A stretch of DNA of 64,000 nucleotides from Bradyrhizobium sp. U87765 SZCCT0048 (GCF_018131225.1 NZ_JAFCMM010000005.1:698510-762509), one strand, 5' to 3'. Counted from the stretch's first letter, positions 8,445 through 17,424 are shown. Made by a program: numbers and translations. Notes: a model not told the origin generated them from the sequence alone.

Positions 8445-9569
8445 TCAACTCCGGCGGCTGCCTTTGCCCTTGTTGTTGCCGTTGTCATTGCCTTTGCGCG
8501 GCGGCGCGGCGCTGGCGCGCACGACAAGGCGGGTTTCGATCTCGTTGACCCGCAGCACCGGGCGGTCGAGCACGCGGCCTAAAAGATATTCGCCGGAGAT
8601 GATGCCGATGCGGTCGGCCGGCACCGACAGGGTGGTCAACGGCGGATCGAGGAAGGCGGCGAAGTCGAGGTCGTTGAAGCCGGTGATGGAGATATCCGCG
8701 GGCACACTGAGGCCGCTGGCGCGCGCCTCGATGATGGCGCCGAACGCGAGCTGGTCGTTGCCGCAGATCACCGCGGTCGGCCGGGTGGGGGCGGCGAGCA
8801 GCGCCTTCATCGCCAGGCGCCCTTCGAGAATGCGGTAGGGCCGCTCGATCATCCACTCCGTCGGCAGCCGCAGGCCCCGCGCTTCCAGCGCCTGGCGCAC
8901 GCCGGCGACGCGGCCGGAGGCACGGTCGTTGTGGCGCATGCGTCCGGCGATGACGCCGATGTCGACATGGCCGAGATCGAGCAGGTAGTCGGCGAGCTGG
9001 CGTCCCGCCGCGACATTGTCGAAGCCGACGCAGGGGTGATGATCGCTCAGCGTCCAGGTCTCGATGAACGGCACGTCCTGCTGCGCCAGCATCGGGATGA
9101 GATCGGGGTGATGCTCGCCGCCGACCAGCAGAAGGCCGTCGATGCCGCGCGACATCAGCAGCGATGCCTCGCGCAGCTCGGCGGCGGGATCGTAGTCCGA
9201 GCTCGCGACGATCAGCGTATAGCCTTCGGCATCGAGCCAGCGCTGCAGCGCGCCGATCGCCACCGCAAAGCCTGCGTTCTCGATCGACGGCACCACCGCG
9301 CCGATGGTGCGGGTGCGCCGCGACGACAGCGCCCGCGCCGCGCCGTTCGGCACGTAGTTGAGCTCGCGGCAGGCGCGCTGCACCCGCTCCATCGCCTCGG
9401 CGGCGACGGTCGCGGTGCCGTTCAGCACCCGCGACACGGTGGCGGTGGAGACCCCGGCATGCGCCGCCACGTCCGCGAGGCTGACGCCGGCTGTGGACGC
9501 ATTCGGAAAGCGCTTTCTTTTCGTGGGTTTGGCCGTCTCCACCCGAAGCTCCCGTAAAAATTCGTTCAT
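8445..9569 (-). CDS. LacI family transcriptional regulator
   Basis: This 374-residue protein has an N-terminal LacI helix-turn-helix (residues ~28-85, including VSLADVAAHAGVSTATVSRV and the hinge-like LNYVPNGAARALSSRRT). A periplasmic-binding-protein-like ligand domain follows. The C-terminal tail is basic and Gly/Asn/Lys-rich. The start at 9569 is the ATG nearest the helix-turn-helix. It is divergent from the catabolic operon beginning at 9669, and a perfect LacI-type palindrome sits in the 99-base gap. It probably represses the operon until the substrate or an intermediate is present. Confidence 0.92.
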   Translation of the reverse strand: MNEFLRELRVETAKPTKRKRFPNASTAGVSLADVAAHAGVSTATVSRVLNGTATVAAEAMERVQRACRELNYVPNGAARALSSRRTRTIGAVVPSIENAGFAVAIGALQRWLDAEGYTLIVASSDYDPAAELREASLLMSRGIDGLLLVGGEHHPDLIPMLAQQDVPFIETWTLSDHHPCVGFDNVAAGRQLADYLLDLGHVDIGVIAGRMRHNDRASGRVAGVRQALEARGLRLPTEWMIERPYRILEGRLAMKALLAAPTRPTAVICGNDQLAFGAIIEARASGLSVPADISITGFNDLDFAAFLDPPLTTLSVPADRIGIISGEYLLGRVLDRPVLRVNEIETRLVVRASAAPPRKGNDNGNNKGKGSRRS

Positions 9570-9612
9570 TTCATCTATTGACAGTCTTCGGGGACAGCAA
9601 TAGGGAGGAGTT

Positions 9613-9628
9613 ATGTAAGCGCTTACAT
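9613..9628. promoter_or_regulatory. LacI-type operator palindrome
   Basis: ATGTAAGCGCTTACAT is a perfect 16-base palindrome with the central CG step typical of LacI/GalR operators. It lies between the divergent LacI gene and the enolase-superfamily gene, 40 bases before the latter's start, where binding could block both promoters. Confidence 0.85.
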
Positions 9629-9668
9629 TTTGCGCCATCAACACGCGATCAACAGAGGAAATCGCCCC

Positions 9669-10790
9669 ATGTCGAGGATTGCATCCGTCGAGGCCCGAAC
9701 CGTCCGCGTGCCGCTGGAGCGCGCCACCGCCTTCGCGCGGCGGCAGGTCACCCAGCGCGAGTACGCCCTGGTGCGCATCCGCACCACCGACGGGGTCGAG
9801 GGCATCGGCCATTGCTATGGCGGCCATGCCGCCGCGGCCCTCGTCAGCGACGCCGTGCGACAGCTGCTGCGGCCGCTGCTGCTCGGCCAGGACAGCCACG
9901 ACACCGAGATCCTGTGGCAGGAAATGTACCAGGAGGCGCTGCTGCACGGCCGCACCGGCGCCGTGATGCGCGCCATCAGCATCGTCGACACCGCGCTGTG
10001 GGACTGCAACGCCCGCGCCGCGCGCCTGCCGCTCTACAAGTATCTCGGCGCCTCCGCGCGCGGCACCGTGCCGGCCTATGCCAGCGGCGGCTACTACCTC
10101 GCAGGGAAGACGCCGGAAAAGCTCGGCGAGGAACTCGCCGGCTATGTCGCGCTCGGCTTCGACGCGGTGAAGATGAAGGTCGGCCGCCTGTCGCCGAAAG
10201 AGGAGGAGGCGCGCATCGCCGCCGCGCGCAAGGCGATCGGCCCGGACGTGCTGCTGATGCTGGATGCCAACAATGCCTGGTCGGATGTGCCGACGGCGCT
10301 GCGCTACATGGAGCGCTACCAGGATTACGATCCCTACTGGATCGAGGAGCCGTTCAGCCCGGACCAGATCGACACCCATGCCGACCTCGCCGGGCGCATC
10401 CGCGTGCCGGTCGCGACCGGCGAGATCGAGGCCGGGCGCTGGCGCTTCAAGGAACTGCTGGAGAAGAAGGCGGCGCTGATCCTGCAGACCGACGCGCTGG
10501 TGTGCGGCGGCATCAGCGAATTCCGCAAGATCGCGGCGCTCGCTGATGGCTATGGCGCCACCATGTGCCCGCACTGGTTCCATGACGTTCACGTCCATCT
10601 CGTGGCGTCGTCGCCGAACGCGCGGTACGTCGAGTTCTTCGCCGACGACCAGGTCCTCAACTTCCGCCGCCTGATCGATCGCCAGCTCGAGATCTCCGGC
10701 AACGGCCTCAAGCTGCCGCAGGGCGAGGGGCTGGGCTACCGCTTCGACGAGGCGGCGATCGCGCGTTGCGACGCCGACGCCTGGTCCTGA
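9669..10790 (+). CDS. Enolase superfamily (mandelate racemase/muconate lactonizing type) sugar-acid dehydratase
   Basis: This 373-residue cytosolic protein has the superfamily features in order: a capping N-terminal domain; KMK (near 167-169, the KxK base motif); metal ligands Asp199 (LMLDANNAW), Glu226 (WIEEPF) and Glu252 (ATGEIEAGR); and a His near 302 (MCPHWFHDVHVH). Such enzymes abstract the alpha proton of a carboxylate, most often dehydrating aldonic or aldaric acids. It is the first gene of the LacI-controlled operon. The substrate is not deducible. The start at 9669 gives the usual N-terminus MSRIASVEART. Confidence 0.9.
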   Translation: MSRIASVEARTVRVPLERATAFARRQVTQREYALVRIRTTDGVEGIGHCYGGHAAAALVSDAVRQLLRPLLLGQDSHDTEILWQEMYQEALLHGRTGAVMRAISIVDTALWDCNARAARLPLYKYLGASARGTVPAYASGGYYLAGKTPEKLGEELAGYVALGFDAVKMKVGRLSPKEEEARIAAARKAIGPDVLLMLDANNAWSDVPTALRYMERYQDYDPYWIEEPFSPDQIDTHADLAGRIRVPVATGEIEAGRWRFKELLEKKAALILQTDALVCGGISEFRKIAALADGYGATMCPHWFHDVHVHLVASSPNARYVEFFADDQVLNFRRLIDRQLEISGNGLKLPQGEGLGYRFDEAAIARCDADAWS

Positions 10791-10812
10791 CGGCTGGATC
10801 GGGGAGGCTGCC

Positions 10813-11619
10813 ATGGACCTCGGACTGAACGGCAAGGTGGCGCTGGTGCTCGGCGCCGGCGGCGGGCTCGGCCGCGCGATCGCGGTGGCGCTCGCCCGCG
10901 AGGGTGCCCGCGTCGCGCTCGCAGATATCAATGCCGCAGCGCTGCGCGACACCGCCGACGAGATCGCGTTGCTGCCGCGCAGCGTCGGCGATCCGGCGAT
11001 GCGGGCGATGGCGCTGCCATTCGACCTTGCCGATCTCGCCGGGCTCGACCGTCAGGTCGAGCGTGTCGAACATCAGCTCGGCGGCGTCGACATTCTCGTC
11101 AACAACAGCGGCGGTCCGCCGCCGGGGCAGGCCAGCGGCCAGGACTCGGCAGCATGGCAGCGCGCCTTCGAGGCGATGGTGCTGCCGCTGCTGGCGCTGA
11201 CCGATCGCGTGCTGCCGGGCATGCGCAGCCGTGGCTTTGGCCGCATCATCACCAGCACGTCGTCCGGCGTCGTCGCGCCGATCCCGAACCTTGCGTTCTC
11301 CAACGCGCTGCGGGCGACGCTGCTCGGCTGGTCGAAGACGCTGGCGGCCGAAGTCGCCGCCGACGGCGTCACCGCCAACATCGTCGTGCCCGGCCGCATC
11401 GCCACCGGTCGCGTCCGTTTCCTGGATCAGGAGAAGGCACGCCGCCAGAGCCGCACGGTCGACGCGGTTGTCGACGAGAGCACCGCGTCCATTCCGCTCA
11501 AGCGCTACGGCCGTCCGGAGGAATACGCCGACACGGTCGCCTACCTCGCGAGCACGCGCGCGTCCTACATCACCGGCGCGGTGATCCGCGTCGACGGCGG
11601 CCTGCTCGCCAACATCTGA
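10813..11619 (+). CDS. SDR family oxidoreductase with altered catalytic motif
   Basis: This 268-residue Rossmann protein has a glycine-rich nucleotide loop (LVLGAGGGLGRAI), LVNNSGG at the usual NNAG position and STSSG at the catalytic-serine strand. The YxxxK motif expected next reads FSNALRATLLG, so both catalytic Tyr and Lys appear to be missing. This matches a known BKR-like subgroup lacking the canonical tetrad. The C-terminal GAVIRVDGGLLANI is typical. It lies 22 bases after the enolase-family gene. Its reaction in the pathway is uncertain, and it may be non-classical or non-catalytic. Confidence 0.85.
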   Translation: MDLGLNGKVALVLGAGGGLGRAIAVALAREGARVALADINAAALRDTADEIALLPRSVGDPAMRAMALPFDLADLAGLDRQVERVEHQLGGVDILVNNSGGPPPGQASGQDSAAWQRAFEAMVLPLLALTDRVLPGMRSRGFGRIITSTSSGVVAPIPNLAFSNALRATLLGWSKTLAAEVAADGVTANIVVPGRIATGRVRFLDQEKARRQSRTVDAVVDESTASIPLKRYGRPEEYADTVAYLASTRASYITGAVIRVDGGLLANI

Positions 11620-11655
11620 TCCACCGTCGCTTCCCTCCATCCCAGAGAGCCAATC

Positions 11656-12366
11656 GTGTCCGACGATCACAAACTGTTCGAGCTGTTCAAGACTCTGTCT
11701 ACCGCGACCCTCACCACGGTGCTGCTCAAGAAGGGACTGCGCAATGTCTGGATGCGCGGGCCGCAGCGCCTGCGCGCCGACGACACGCAGCGGTATGTCG
11801 GCCGCGCCTTCACGCTGCGTTTCGTGCCGGCGCGCGAGGATCTGGCGACGCCGGAATCCTGGAGTTCGCCGCGCTCGACCCGCGCCGCCATCGAGGACAT
11901 GCCGGCGGGCTGCATTGCGGTGGTCGATGCCATGGGCGTCACCGACGCCGGCATCTTCGGCGACATTCTCTGCGCGCGGATGCGCAAGCGCGGCGTCACC
12001 GCGCTCGTGACCGATGGCGTGATGCGCGATGTCGCCGGGGTGCTCGGCACGCAGCTGCCTGTGTATGGCCGCGGCGTCGCCGCGCCCCCGTCGGTCGCGG
12101 GGCTGACCTTCGTCGGCTGGCAGGAGCCGATCGGCTGCGGCGGTGTCGCGGTGTTCCCTGATGACCTGATCGTCGCCGACCAGGACGGCGCGGTGGTGGT
12201 GCCGAAAAGCCTCGTCGATGTCGTGGCGGCGGAAGCGCCGGCGCAGGAGCGGCTGGAGCAATGGATCATGGACGAGGTCAATGCCGGCGCGGTGCTGCCG
12301 GGCCTCTATCCGCCGAACGCGGAAGCGAAAGCCCGCTTCGAGGCGAGCCTGAAGACGACGCGCTGA
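11656..12366 (+). CDS. RraA-family protein, probable 4-hydroxy-2-oxoacid aldolase-type enzyme
   Basis: This 236-residue protein carries the RraA/HMG-aldolase signature: GDILCARMRKRGVTALVTDG followed directly by VMRDV, which supplies the Arg-Asp that binds metal and substrate. Homologues are annotated as regulators of ribonuclease activity, but most stand-alone members beside sugar-acid enzymes are thought to be metal-dependent aldolases or decarboxylases of 2-oxoacids. Its place after a dehydratase fits cleavage of a 2-keto-3-deoxy acid. Both readings remain possible; the operon context favours the enzyme. Confidence 0.85.
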   Translation: MSDDHKLFELFKTLSTATLTTVLLKKGLRNVWMRGPQRLRADDTQRYVGRAFTLRFVPAREDLATPESWSSPRSTRAAIEDMPAGCIAVVDAMGVTDAGIFGDILCARMRKRGVTALVTDGVMRDVAGVLGTQLPVYGRGVAAPPSVAGLTFVGWQEPIGCGGVAVFPDDLIVADQDGAVVVPKSLVDVVAAEAPAQERLEQWIMDEVNAGAVLPGLYPPNAEAKARFEASLKTTR

Positions 12367-12519
12367 TGCGCACGACGCCGCCGGTTTCGGCGGCTCCAAC
12401 CCTGCGGACGGCGCGCCCGCGCGCCATCCGCCAAGGTGGCCGGCTGAGCCGCCGTTCAACACCAGACGTCATCACAACAACCGGCGGACATCCGATCCGC
12501 CACGACGGGAGGGACGACC

Positions 12520-13830
12520 ATGACGGACGAGGTCGAGCGCACGACCATCCGCACCGCATTCCTGCGGCTGATGCCGCTGCTGCTGCTGTGCTACTTCCTC
12601 GCCTACATCGACCGCATCAACATCGGCTTCGCGGCGCTGACCATGAACCGTGACCTTGGCCTGTCGGCCTATGTCTATGGCGTCGGCGCCGGGCTGTTCT
12701 TCTGGGGCTACTTCTTCTTCGAGGTGCCGAGCAACCTCATTCTCGAGAAGGTCGGCGCGCGGCGCTGGATCTCGCGCATCATGATCACCTGGGGCCTGGT
12801 GTCCGCCGCCATGGTGTTCGTCACCGGCCCCAAGAGCTTTCTGGCGATGCGCTTCCTGCTCGGGGCGGCGGAGGCCGGCTTCTTCCCCGGCATCATCCTC
12901 TATCTCACCTACTGGTTCCCCGCCGCCTATCGCGGCCGCATCATCGCGGTGTTCTCCGTCGCCATTCCCGCTTCGCTCGGCATTGGCGCGCCGCTGTCGA
13001 CCGCGATCATGGAATTGCATGGCATCGCCGGGCTACATGGCTGGCAGTGGCTGTTCCTGCTGGAAGGATTGCCGACGGTGATCGTCGGGCTAATCGTGCT
13101 GGCGCTGCTGCCGGACCGGCCGCGAGATGCGCGCTGGCTGTCGGCCGAGCAGAAGGCATGGCTGCAGGGCACGCTCGACCGCGAGAGCCGCGCCGCACAG
13201 GCCGCGCATGGCCTGACGTTGTGGAAGATCTTCCTTGATCCGCGGGTGCTGGGCCTTGCGCTGATCTATTTCGCCAACACCACCGCCAATCTCGGGCTGG
13301 CCTTCTTCCTGCCGCAGATCATCAAGGGCATGGGCCTGTCGAACGTGCAGACGGGCTTGCTGACCTCGATCCCCTACATCATGGGCACGATCGGCATCCT
13401 CGTGTGGGGCTACGTCTCCGACCGCACCAACGAACGCCGTATCAGCCTGTGCCTTGCGCTGGTGGTGTCGGCGGCAGGGTTGGCGGGGGCGGCCTATCTC
13501 GGCAGCTCGACGGCGGCGATTGCGGCGATGGCGGTCGCCGCGATCGGCATCTACGGCACCAAGGCGCCGTTCTGGCCGCTGCCGTCGACCTTCCTCACCG
13601 GCAGCGCCGCGGCGGGCGGCATCGCACTGATCAACTCGATCGGCAATCTCGGTGGCTTCGCCGGGCCCTCGATCGTCGGCTGGGTCAAGGACGCGACCGG
13701 CAGTTTCGAGGCCGGGCTCTATGCGCTCGCGGCCATCGCGCTGCTCGCCGCTGGCGCGGCGCTGCTGATCGTGCGGCCGCCGCCACGTTCGCGTGAGCCA
13801 GTCGGCGAAACCCTTGGCCGGACGGTCTAG
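12520..13830 (+). CDS. MFS transporter, anion:cation symporter (ACS) type
   Basis: This 436-residue protein has about twelve membrane segments and the ACS signature near the N-terminus (YIDRINIGFAALTMNRDLG, then FFFEVPSNLILEKVGARRW). Members import organic anions such as tartrate, glucarate, phthalate or hydroxyphenylacetate with protons. It is in the LacI-controlled operon between the RraA-type gene and the amidohydrolase, so it is the likely uptake system for the operon's acidic substrate. A strong hairpin follows it. Confidence 0.92.
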   Translation: MTDEVERTTIRTAFLRLMPLLLLCYFLAYIDRINIGFAALTMNRDLGLSAYVYGVGAGLFFWGYFFFEVPSNLILEKVGARRWISRIMITWGLVSAAMVFVTGPKSFLAMRFLLGAAEAGFFPGIILYLTYWFPAAYRGRIIAVFSVAIPASLGIGAPLSTAIMELHGIAGLHGWQWLFLLEGLPTVIVGLIVLALLPDRPRDARWLSAEQKAWLQGTLDRESRAAQAAHGLTLWKIFLDPRVLGLALIYFANTTANLGLAFFLPQIIKGMGLSNVQTGLLTSIPYIMGTIGILVWGYVSDRTNERRISLCLALVVSAAGLAGAAYLGSSTAAIAAMAVAAIGIYGTKAPFWPLPSTFLTGSAAAGGIALINSIGNLGGFAGPSIVGWVKDATGSFEAGLYALAAIALLAAGAALLIVRPPPRSREPVGETLGRTV

Positions 13831-13846
13831 CTCGGCGATCATCAGG

Positions 13847-13875
13847 GGCGGTCCGCCTTCTGCCGGCGGACCGCC
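13847..13875 (+). terminator. Intercistronic hairpin
   Basis: GGCGGTCCGCC and GGCGGACCGCC form a perfect 11-base stem with a 7-base loop between the MFS and amidohydrolase genes. There is no T-run, so it is more likely an mRNA-stabilising or attenuating element than a full terminator. Confidence 0.5.
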
Positions 13876-13914
13876 GAACGATCGGATGCAACAACGATCA
13901 CGTCTCAGGGGAGA

Positions 13915-14901
13915 ATGTCCATGCTGTCTCGCCGTACATGTCTGGCGATGGCCGGAGCGATCGGAACCGGGCTCGCCGCGCGCAAGGGATCGGCGCAGCC
14001 CGCCGCGGCGCCGACCGTACGCACGCCGGTGGCCTTCGACGTGCCACCAAATGGCTGCGACTGCCACGTCCACGTCTTTCCCGATCCCGCAAAATTTCCG
14101 TTCTGGAGCGGGCGGGTCTACACCCCGCCCGTGGCGACGCCCGATGACCTGCTGGCGCTGCAGACCGCGTTGCGCATGCAGCGCGTGGTGATCGTGACGC
14201 CGAGCGTCTACGGCACCGATAACGCCGCGACGCTGCACGGCATCGCGATGCTCGGGTTGCAGCGCGCCCGCGGTGTCGCGGTGATCGGCGCCGCGACGTC
14301 CGTGGCCGATCTCGATGCGCTCGACAAGGGCGGCATCCGCGGCATTCGCGTCAATCTCGAGACCGGTGGCGTCACCGATCCCGCCGCGGCCACGCGCATC
14401 TTCAACGACGCGGTCGCGCGCATCCGCGATCGGCCCTGGCACATGCAGGTCTATGCACGCATCTCCGTCATCGCCGCGCTGAAAGAGACGCTGGCGGCGG
14501 CGCCGATGCCGCTGGTGTTCGATCACTTCGCCGGCGCCCAGGCTGCTCTCGGCGTCGACCAGCCGGGCTTCGCCGCCGTGCTCGATCTGGTGCGCGCCGG
14601 CAAGGCCTATGTGAAGATCTCGGGCGCCTATCGCGCGTCGGAGCGCGCGCCGGACTATCCCGATGTCGCGCCGCTGGCGCGGGCGTTGATCACAGCCAAT
14701 CCGGAGCGCATCGTCTGGGGCAGTGACTGGCCGCATCCCGACAGCGTGATCGTGCAGGGGCGCAAGGCGACCGATCTCGCGCCCGCGCTGCCGATCGACG
14801 ACGGCCGGGTGCTGAACCTGCTCGCCGACTGGGCGCCCGACGCAGCGATCAGGCACAGGATCCTGGTTGACAATCCGGCGCGGCTCTACGGCTTCGGCTG
14901 A
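13915..14901 (+). CDS. Amidohydrolase-2 family protein (lactonase-like), exported
   Basis: This 328-residue protein follows a good ribosome site (AGGGGAGA). The N-terminus MLSRRTCLAMAGAIGTGLAA has a twin Arg and a hydrophobic core, so Tat or Sec export is possible. The TIM-barrel domain shows the HxH motif (CDCHVHVFPD), a central DHFAGA and the late metal-site Asp (VWGSDWPHPD), as in amidohydrolase-2 lactonases and decarboxylases (COG3618-like). As the last operon gene it may open a sugar lactone before uptake. Function is inferred from family and context. Confidence 0.85.
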   Translation: MSMLSRRTCLAMAGAIGTGLAARKGSAQPAAAPTVRTPVAFDVPPNGCDCHVHVFPDPAKFPFWSGRVYTPPVATPDDLLALQTALRMQRVVIVTPSVYGTDNAATLHGIAMLGLQRARGVAVIGAATSVADLDALDKGGIRGIRVNLETGGVTDPAAATRIFNDAVARIRDRPWHMQVYARISVIAALKETLAAAPMPLVFDHFAGAQAALGVDQPGFAAVLDLVRAGKAYVKISGAYRASERAPDYPDVAPLARALITANPERIVWGSDWPHPDSVIVQGRKATDLAPALPIDDGRVLNLLADWAPDAAIRHRILVDNPARLYGFG

Positions 14902-15156
14902 TGGCCGCAGAGCCCCGCGTCGCCACTGGCATCGTGGCGGCTGTATGGCGGCGGGAACAGCGGGAACGGGGCGTGGCCGCGGCGGTTGAAGAGCCGCTGC
15001 CATCGCCGCCGTCAAGATGCCCACCTTTTGCGCTTGCCTCGACAAGGCCGCGCGACGAGCATCGAGATGGCGGTGCGCGGTCGTTGTTTTCCGGGGGCGC
15101 AGGATCGTAGCGATCTCGCGGGTGGCATCAATTCCCTGCAGGAAGGTCCTCGACCC

Positions 15157-15534
15157 ATGCACAGTCAGACGCGTCTCAGCATCCTGTCGCTCGTCGCGCT
15201 GGCGTTCGGCGGTCTCGCCCCCGCCGGCGCCGACGACTATCGCGGCACGGCCGCCCAGCAGCTCGCCTGTACGCCCGACGTCTTTCGGTTCTGCAGCAGC
15301 GACATCCCCGATGCCGACCGCATTGTGCTGTGCCTGCGCCGGAACATGCCGCAGCTCAGCACGGCCTGCCACACTGTGTTCGACGCCAACGCCAGCATGA
15401 CCACGGCCGACAAGCCGCCGGCACCGGCGCAACTGCGGCCGCCGTCCCCCAGGGGGCATGCCGCGCCGCCGCCGGCCGGGGTGGCGCCCGCGCGCCCGCC
15501 CGTTGCCGCTCCGCCGCCGTCCGACGATGACTGA
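15157..15534 (+). CDS. Small secreted protein with a cysteine-rich repeat
   Basis: This 125-residue protein has a signal peptide (LSILSLVALAFGGLAPAGA) and a four-cysteine segment (CTPDVFRFCSSDIPDADRIV, then LCLRRNMPQLSTAC) matching the cysteine-rich (GLG1/FGFR-type) repeat seen in short Bradyrhizobium secreted proteins. A Pro/Ala-rich, probably disordered tail ends in SDDD. The ATG at 15157 is chosen because it starts the signal peptide. Function is unknown. The 255 bases before it hold no recognised feature. Confidence 0.7.
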   Translation: MHSQTRLSILSLVALAFGGLAPAGADDYRGTAAQQLACTPDVFRFCSSDIPDADRIVLCLRRNMPQLSTACHTVFDANASMTTADKPPAPAQLRPPSPRGHAAPPPAGVAPARPPVAAPPPSDDD

Positions 15535-15671
15535 TCAGTCGCGCAACGCGGCCACCGGGAGCCTGCGTCGCGAGGAACCGGCGCCGGTGTTTGCGCATTG
15601 ATGGCGTCACGGCCGGTGGTCGCGCCACAGGCGGCGTACAACCGGCGATCAACAATGGAAGGACGAAGGCG

Positions 15672-15884
15672 ATGCGCACGTTTATCGGCATGATTCTCGG
15701 CTGTCTGCTCACCATTGCGGTCGTCTACATCCACGACACCATGGCGACATCGACGGTCGCGAACGGCGGAGCCATCGCGACGCAAGCGCGAATCGTGAAC
15801 TGGGACGTGGCGTCGAGCGAATGGAACCGGATGACGGACCGCATCCGCACAGCCTGGGCGCGGCTGACCGCGGACGTCGGCTGA
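15672..15884 (+). CDS. Small membrane-anchored protein of unknown function
   Basis: This 70-residue protein begins MRTFIGMILGCLLTIAVVYI, a single N-terminal membrane helix, followed by a soluble stretch ending WNRMTDRIRTAWARL. It is preceded by AAGG about ten bases upstream. The next small gene begins 11 bases later, so they are probably co-transcribed. No family recognised. Confidence 0.6.
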   Translation: MRTFIGMILGCLLTIAVVYIHDTMATSTVANGGAIATQARIVNWDVASSEWNRMTDRIRTAWARLTADVG

Positions 15885-15894
15885 GGCCCGTCGC

Positions 15895-16140
15895 GTGAGC
15901 GCTGTGCGGACCGGCGAGGAGCCGCCGATCGACGATGTGATCGAACGGGTGCTGACGACCTATGGCTTCATGCGCTCGCTCACCCCGGTCGAACGCGCGA
16001 GGGCGCGCGAGCGCACCGGCGCCTATCTCGCCATGCTGCATGCGGCCGGACACACCGACGCCCGGCGGCTGGCCGTGTTCGGCCTCGCCTATCTCAAGAC
16101 CATGCATGACAGGCCGGACCCGCGCTTCACCGGGTGCTGA
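15895..16140 (+). CDS. Small helical protein of unknown function
   Basis: This 81-residue protein with a GTG start is predicted all-helical and cytosolic. It is Arg/Ala-rich with the segment DDVIERVLTTYGFMRSL. It follows the preceding membrane-anchored protein closely. No family recognised; coding is supported by spacing and amino-acid composition only. Confidence 0.5.
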   Translation: MSAVRTGEEPPIDDVIERVLTTYGFMRSLTPVERARARERTGAYLAMLHAAGHTDARRLAVFGLAYLKTMHDRPDPRFTGC

Positions 16141-16210
16141 CCGCCGGCTGGCCCTGCGGCCGGCGAACTGACGCATGGATCGGCTTGCCTCGATCGGCTA
16201 GAAGCCGGCG

Positions 16211-16771
16211 ATGGACAGCCCTTCGTCGGACCGTGTTTCTCACAAGATCCTGTCGCCGCCGGCGATCGAGACCGCGCGCCTGCGCCTCGCCGCGCTGACG
16301 GCCGAGGACGCGCCGGCGCTCCAGCGCCTGACCGACGATCCGGCCATCACCGCCATGGTGCACTTCCTCGCGAGCCGGTTCACGCTGGCCGATGCGCTGG
16401 CGCTGATCGGCCGCTTCAGCACCGGCCGTGATCGCCTCATGGGGGTGTTCGGCCGCGCGGCGGATCTCGAAGACGGCCTGATCGGCGCCGTCGGCGTCCA
16501 TCTCCATGGCGATGAGGCGATCGAGATCGGTTACTGGATCGCGCGCGCCATGCATGGACGCGGCGTTGCGGCCGAGGCGGCGCGAGGCGTTCTCGGCTGG
16601 CTGGCGGCGGACTGGCCGGAGCGGCAGGTGATCGCCGAATGCCGCCGCGAGAACATCGCCTCCTGGCGGCTGCTTGAAAAGCTGGGTTTTCGGCCGACCG
16701 GGGCCGCGGGAGCGCGGCCCGGCCGGCAGCTTCTGGTGTATAGGCCCGACGGGTCCGTCGGGACGCGCTAG
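16211..16771 (+). CDS. GNAT family N-acetyltransferase (RimJ/RimL-like)
   Basis: This 186-residue cytosolic protein starts its domain with ETARLRLAALTAEDAPALQR and ends with the acetyl-CoA-fold elements EIGYWIARAMHGRGVAAEA and ENIASWRLLEKLGFRPTG. These are hallmarks of the RimJ/RimL-type GNATs that acetylate protein N-termini or small amines. The target is unknown. Its stop codon overlaps the convergent DUF1328 gene by four bases. Confidence 0.9.
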   Translation: MDSPSSDRVSHKILSPPAIETARLRLAALTAEDAPALQRLTDDPAITAMVHFLASRFTLADALALIGRFSTGRDRLMGVFGRAADLEDGLIGAVGVHLHGDEAIEIGYWIARAMHGRGVAAEAARGVLGWLAADWPERQVIAECRRENIASWRLLEKLGFRPTGAAGARPGRQLLVYRPDGSVGTR

Positions 16772-16941
16772 GCACGGAAGATCGTCAGGCCCAGCAACAG
16801 CAGGACGATGAAGATCGCTGCGAACACATAGAACAGGAAGCGGGCGATATCGGCCGAGACCACCGACACGCCGGTGAAGCCGAGCAGGCCGGCGATGATG
16901 GATACGACAAGGAAGATCAGCGCCCATTTCAACAGCGACAT
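16768..16941 (-). CDS. DUF1328 (YtjA-like) small membrane protein
   Basis: This 57-residue protein, starting MSLLKWALIFLVVSIIAGLL, has two membrane helices with the conserved GFTGVSVVSADIARFLF linker of DUF1328. These proteins are common in Alphaproteobacteria; their role is unknown, though stress or envelope associations have been suggested. It runs opposite to the GNAT gene with a four-base 3' overlap. Confidence 0.88.
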   Translation of the reverse strand: MSLLKWALIFLVVSIIAGLLGFTGVSVVSADIARFLFYVFAAIFIVLLLLGLTIFRA

Positions 16942-17127
16942 GGCGTGAGGCTCCGGTGACAGTGACAGATGGCCCATCAACCCGGCCGCGCCGGACTTGT
17001 TCCGATGGTGGAACACGAACCCCGTTCCCGCATGGCAGCCGCCCGGCCGCCGGGGGACGTCGGGCGCCCGGCGGTGGCTGTTGATTATGCCCGCCGCATC
17101 ACCTAGACAATGACCCGGGGGCTCGTC

Positions 17128-17424
17128 ATGAAATTCGACACCGTGTGGGCGGCAGTTTTGACCGGCATTGCGATTGCGGCCGGCGTGTTGATTGTCGGCT
17201 ACTTGCTGGTGCAGGTTCTGCTTCCGGCACCCGACTATCATGACCCGCTGTCCCGACGGAAGGAATCGTGCCTGTTCTGCGCTGGCTCCGAGCTGCGCGA
17301 GCATCGCGCTTTCGGGCATGATGCCGTCGATCCGGTTCAGCCCGGCGATACGGGGGAACCGGCGCTGATCAGCGAGCGCGGCCTCAGGATTCGTCTCGCC
17401 GGCCTGCTGTCGCCGGCGGCCTGA
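17128..17424 (+). CDS. Possible small membrane-anchored protein
   Basis: A 98-codon frame from ATG 17128 encodes MKFDTVWAAVLTGIAIAAGV and a single membrane helix, then a polar tail with CLFC. The helix looks real, but the tail has low family-like content and the frame could end differently in the true gene. Recorded as uncertain. Confidence 0.4.
   Translation: MKFDTVWAAVLTGIAIAAGVLIVGYLLVQVLLPAPDYHDPLSRRKESCLFCAGSELREHRAFGHDAVDPVQPGDTGEPALISERGLRIRLAGLLSPAA

Noticed and set aside
9570..10952. Upstream extension of the LacI frame on the minus strand
   Set aside because: It runs antisense through the enolase-superfamily gene; the LacI helix-turn-helix starts only at 9569.
13090..15459. Long minus-strand frame (789 codons)
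   Set aside because: It is antisense to the MFS and amidohydrolase genes, which have clear family motifs; its translation is Arg/His/Ala-rich without domains.
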